A DNA stretch of 64,000 nucleotides from Chitinophagales bacterium (GTDB lineage: Bacteria > Bacteroidota > Bacteroidia > Chitinophagales > Chitinophagaceae): contig JAFLBM010000010.1 in the NCBI GenBank assembly GCA_017303455.1, forward strand, positions 1-64,000. Direction: 5' to 3'. The notes below the pieces were generated by a model. That model worked only from the letters and a program-made list of their open reading frames with translations, did not search any database and was not told where the DNA came from. The translations under genes were made by a program, and so were the position numbers. This document shows, in pieces, positions 62,006 to 64,000 of the stretch (position 1 is its first letter; each line of letters starts with the position of its first letter).

Positions 62006-63205
62006 TTATATGAAATTCATGTAGTCGTATTGTTTGGCTAAGATGCTTTTATCATCCGCCTGCAGCCATTTCTTCAGTACGGTGGCATATACATTCTTAA
62101 AATCCACTTTGTATTTCAGGTCTCCTTCATTCAGGTCACTGAGATCGGGTAAGGGGTTCAGGATACCTTTTTGTTTCAGGCCACCACTCACCAGGAACAT
62201 ATTATTAGCCGTGCCGTGATCGGTGCCTCCACTGGCATTTTGCTCCACCCTTCTGCCAAATTCGGAGAAGGTAAACAACATCACGTCTTCAAAACGATTT
62301 TGCTGTTTCAGGTCTTTGACAAAAGCTTTTACTGCATCATTCATTTCGGTAAATAAACGTTGCTGCTGCGCATCCTGGTTGATATGCGTATCAAAACTGC
62401 CCAGTGAAACATAATATACTTTGGTGTTGATCTCTGAATAGATCAGGGATGCAATGGTTTTTAAACTGTTGCCCAGGTCAGTTTTCGGGTAGTCGGCATT
62501 GCTCGGGTGCAATTTGCTTTGCTGAAATATATAATCGGCACTGGATAAAGTTTCCGCCATGGTTTTGTATAAATAATCAACCGGCTGTTCACCTGCTTCG
62601 TCCTTGTGGTTCTTCATAATATCCCGGAAGAATTTTTCATTGGCTGTGCCATACAAACGTCTTGGGTCTTTCACCGCAATACCTTTTATATTTTCGCCTT
62701 TCAGTGCGAGACTCAGCACATCATCAATCTCAATAGCCTGAGTTGGTTTATCGCAACCCTTGCATTGCGCATCGAGGTAGCGGCCGACCCAGCCATTGGT
62801 CCAGTATTCGTTACTCTGGCTCGCTGTATGCCAGATATCCATACTCCTGAAATGGGAACGGTCAGGATTGGGATACCCCACACTGTTCATAATGGCTAAG
62901 CTGCCATCATCAAACAGTTCTTTGAAACCAGTTAATGCAGGATGTAAACCCACTTCATCAGTTAATGACAAAGCTTTGGTCTTTGCAATACCCAGCCTGG
63001 GTCTCGCTTTATAATACAGGTCATTCCTCACCGGTATCACGGTGTTCAAACCATCATTACCCCCGCTTAGTTGCAAGATCACCACTACCTTATTACCCAA
63101 GGGCACCCTGTTGCGGCCTTCAAATGCCTTCAGGAATTTGGGCAGCATCAGTGATGCTGTAGCTAAGGAACCAACCTGGATAAATTCTTTTCGTTTTAAT
63201 AGCAT
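62006..63205 (-). CDS. DUF1501 exported protein
   Basis: 399 residues from the ATG at 63205; the longer frame starts inside an intergenic repeat (LPFRGGLEGL), which is not real protein. MLLKRKEFIQVGSLATASLMLPKFL looks like a Tat-like leader without a clear twin-Arg (KRKEF). Family motifs: VVILQLSGGNDGLNTVIP, MNSVGYPNPDRSHFRSMDIW and FSEFGRRVEQNASGGTDHGTAN, the last resembling the sulfatase-like core. It is usually paired with DUF1800, as here. Function unknown. Confidence 0.9.
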   Translation of the reverse strand: MLLKRKEFIQVGSLATASLMLPKFLKAFEGRNRVPLGNKVVVILQLSGGNDGLNTVIPVRNDLYYKARPRLGIAKTKALSLTDEVGLHPALTGFKELFDDGSLAIMNSVGYPNPDRSHFRSMDIWHTASQSNEYWTNGWVGRYLDAQCKGCDKPTQAIEIDDVLSLALKGENIKGIAVKDPRRLYGTANEKFFRDIMKNHKDEAGEQPVDYLYKTMAETLSSADYIFQQSKLHPSNADYPKTDLGNSLKTIASLIYSEINTKVYYVSLGSFDTHINQDAQQQRLFTEMNDAVKAFVKDLKQQNRFEDVMLFTFSEFGRRVEQNASGGTDHGTANNMFLVSGGLKQKGILNPLPDLSDLNEGDLKYKVDFKNVYATVLKKWLQADDKSILAKQYDYMNFI

Positions 63206-63210
63206 ATAAA

Positions 63211-63240
63211 GCCCCTCCAAACCTCCCCTGAAAGGGAGGC
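63211..63240. repeat. Intergenic repeat with CCTCCC/GGGAGG hairpin
   Basis: CCTCCC (63222-63227) and GGGAGG (63234-63239) around CTGAAA, part of a Pro/Leu-Gly-coding word I recall from many Bacteroidota intergenic regions. A related CCCCTTCAGGGG lies at 63333-63344, just before the next stop. Confidence 0.5.
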
Positions 63241-63350
63241 TTACCACGCACAGCCCTAAAAGCTGTAAGTGTTTATTTTTTTGAAAATATTTTAAGAACT
63301 ATTTATTTCTATTATCAACCAGCACCTGCGTTCCCCTTCAGGGGCATGGG

Positions 63351-64000
63351 TTAACAGAGTTGATATTCCGGTGTACTCATAATTTGCAGCGTAACTGTTT
63401 TGATGAAACTTTCCCGGCCGGTTTCATCTGCATATTTTTTGATCAGGTCATTGCCTACCCTGCTCTTTGTTTGCAGTAAGGTAGCCAGCATGGCATCGGT
63501 CAGTTTTTCCCGCTCCACACTTTCAAATCCTTTCAGGTATAAGGACCAGTCAACATTCGCATTGATCTGCTGCCGGCGCATCCCGGCATAACCTCCTCCC
63601 TGTGGTACACCCGGTTTCTTCCTGCCTTGCGCATTGGCATCTTTCATGCCCATCATATTATCATCATCATCTTTGGGACTTACATTCATTTCATCCACAT
63701 CATTGATCAGTTTGGGAATCCGCATCCGCATCATCAGGCTGGAACTGTCGATCCACGTTTTGCCACCCGGCCATCCGGCAACATTCGGCGGATAGAATAA
63801 TAACTGGCCCAACACCCGTTGTAATAACATCAGCGCTTCCTCATTCTCCAGTTTCATGGGCAGCATCCGTTGTATACCTACCAGTAACTCAACCGGGGAT
63901 TTTATCTGGGCACCGATATTTTTTTCTTCATAAAACCAGTCACTGGTGAATATATCTTCCATCAGTTTGGCTATATCGTAATCACTTTTATAAAAACGAT
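63351..64000 (-). CDS. DUF1800 protein, C-terminal part (runs off the right edge)
   Basis: The frame is open to the edge: about 216 residues are visible, with the residues before the internal Met at 63962 still matching the family (KSDYDIAKLM). Motifs SDWFYEEKNIGAQIKSPVELLVGIQR and PPNVAGWPGGKTWID are typical of DUF1800. A charged, Gly-rich linker (KDDDDNMMGM) lies before the last helical part. It is the usual operon partner of DUF1501, here 145 bases upstream of it. Confidence 0.9.
   Translation of the reverse strand, partial: RFYKSDYDIAKLMEDIFTSDWFYEEKNIGAQIKSPVELLVGIQRMLPMKLENEEALMLLQRVLGQLLFYPPNVAGWPGGKTWIDSSSLMMRMRIPKLINDVDEMNVSPKDDDDNMMGMKDANAQGRKKPGVPQGGGYAGMRRQQINANVDWSLYLKGFESVEREKLTDAMLATLLQTKSRVGNDLIKKYADETGRESFIKTVTLQIMSTPEYQLC

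Overview
The window reads as a chromosomal segment of a Bacteroidota bacterium, most likely a member of the Chitinophagaceae or a close relative. Four things point there: two proteins with type IX secretion (T9SS) type A sorting domains, a SusC/SusD pair and further TonB-dependent receptors, an ATP synthase a subunit with a long exported N-terminal extension, and promoters that fit the Bacteroidota pattern TTTG-N20-TAnnTTTG rather than the E. coli pattern. I saw no rRNA, tRNA, CRISPR array, insertion sequence or prophage.

Layout. 1-5330: the 5' part of a TonB-dependent receptor gene and a tandem pair of T9SS-exported proteins whose promoters, 3' ends and terminators are near-copies. 5331-9588: atpB-atpE-atpF-atpH-atpA, without atpG. 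9704-14157: a small PepSY-like lipoprotein, an ABC exporter and a large exported protein with a caspase-like His/Cys pair. 14386-16207: a PhoB/PhoR-like two-component system. 16672-27782: a leftward operon susC-susD-metallohydrolase-alkaline phosphatase superfamily enzyme-PhnZ-like HD oxygenase-PhnX-like HAD hydrolase-DUF5690 transporter-TIGR03364 FAD oxidoreductase. I read this as an aminophosphonate utilisation locus with its own outer-membrane importer, and it is the most interesting system here. 28076-29951: an LpxH-like phosphoesterase and a glycosyltransferase. 31453-39774: a phosphate acquisition block made of a TonB receptor with a lipoprotein, an OprO/OprP-type porin, and DUF47-Pit. 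Both of its control regions carry direct repeats with an exact 11-bp period that look like Pho boxes. 39831-41932: galE and a lone C-terminal transketolase subunit. 42064-43981: an ECF sigma factor, a membrane protein with VPxGYF repeats, and a small Spy/CpxP-like exported protein. 44084-51013: an MBL hydrolase and the mreB-mreC-mreD-mrdA-rodA elongasome operon. 51299-56383: an MFS transporter, a small barrel, an alpha/beta hydrolase, tryptophan 2,3-dioxygenase and purD. 56533-61926: three peptide transporters in a row (POT, POT, OPT). 62006-64000: a DUF1501/DUF1800 pair, the second cut by the window edge.

How the parts fit. Phosphorus acquisition recurs between about 14 and 40 kb: a PhoB/PhoR-like regulator, an organophosphonate locus, phosphate porin and receptor genes behind Pho-box-like repeats, and low-affinity phosphate transport. 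The remaining regions are mostly ordinary housekeeping. Functions were assigned by reading motifs and recalling families; no database search was run.
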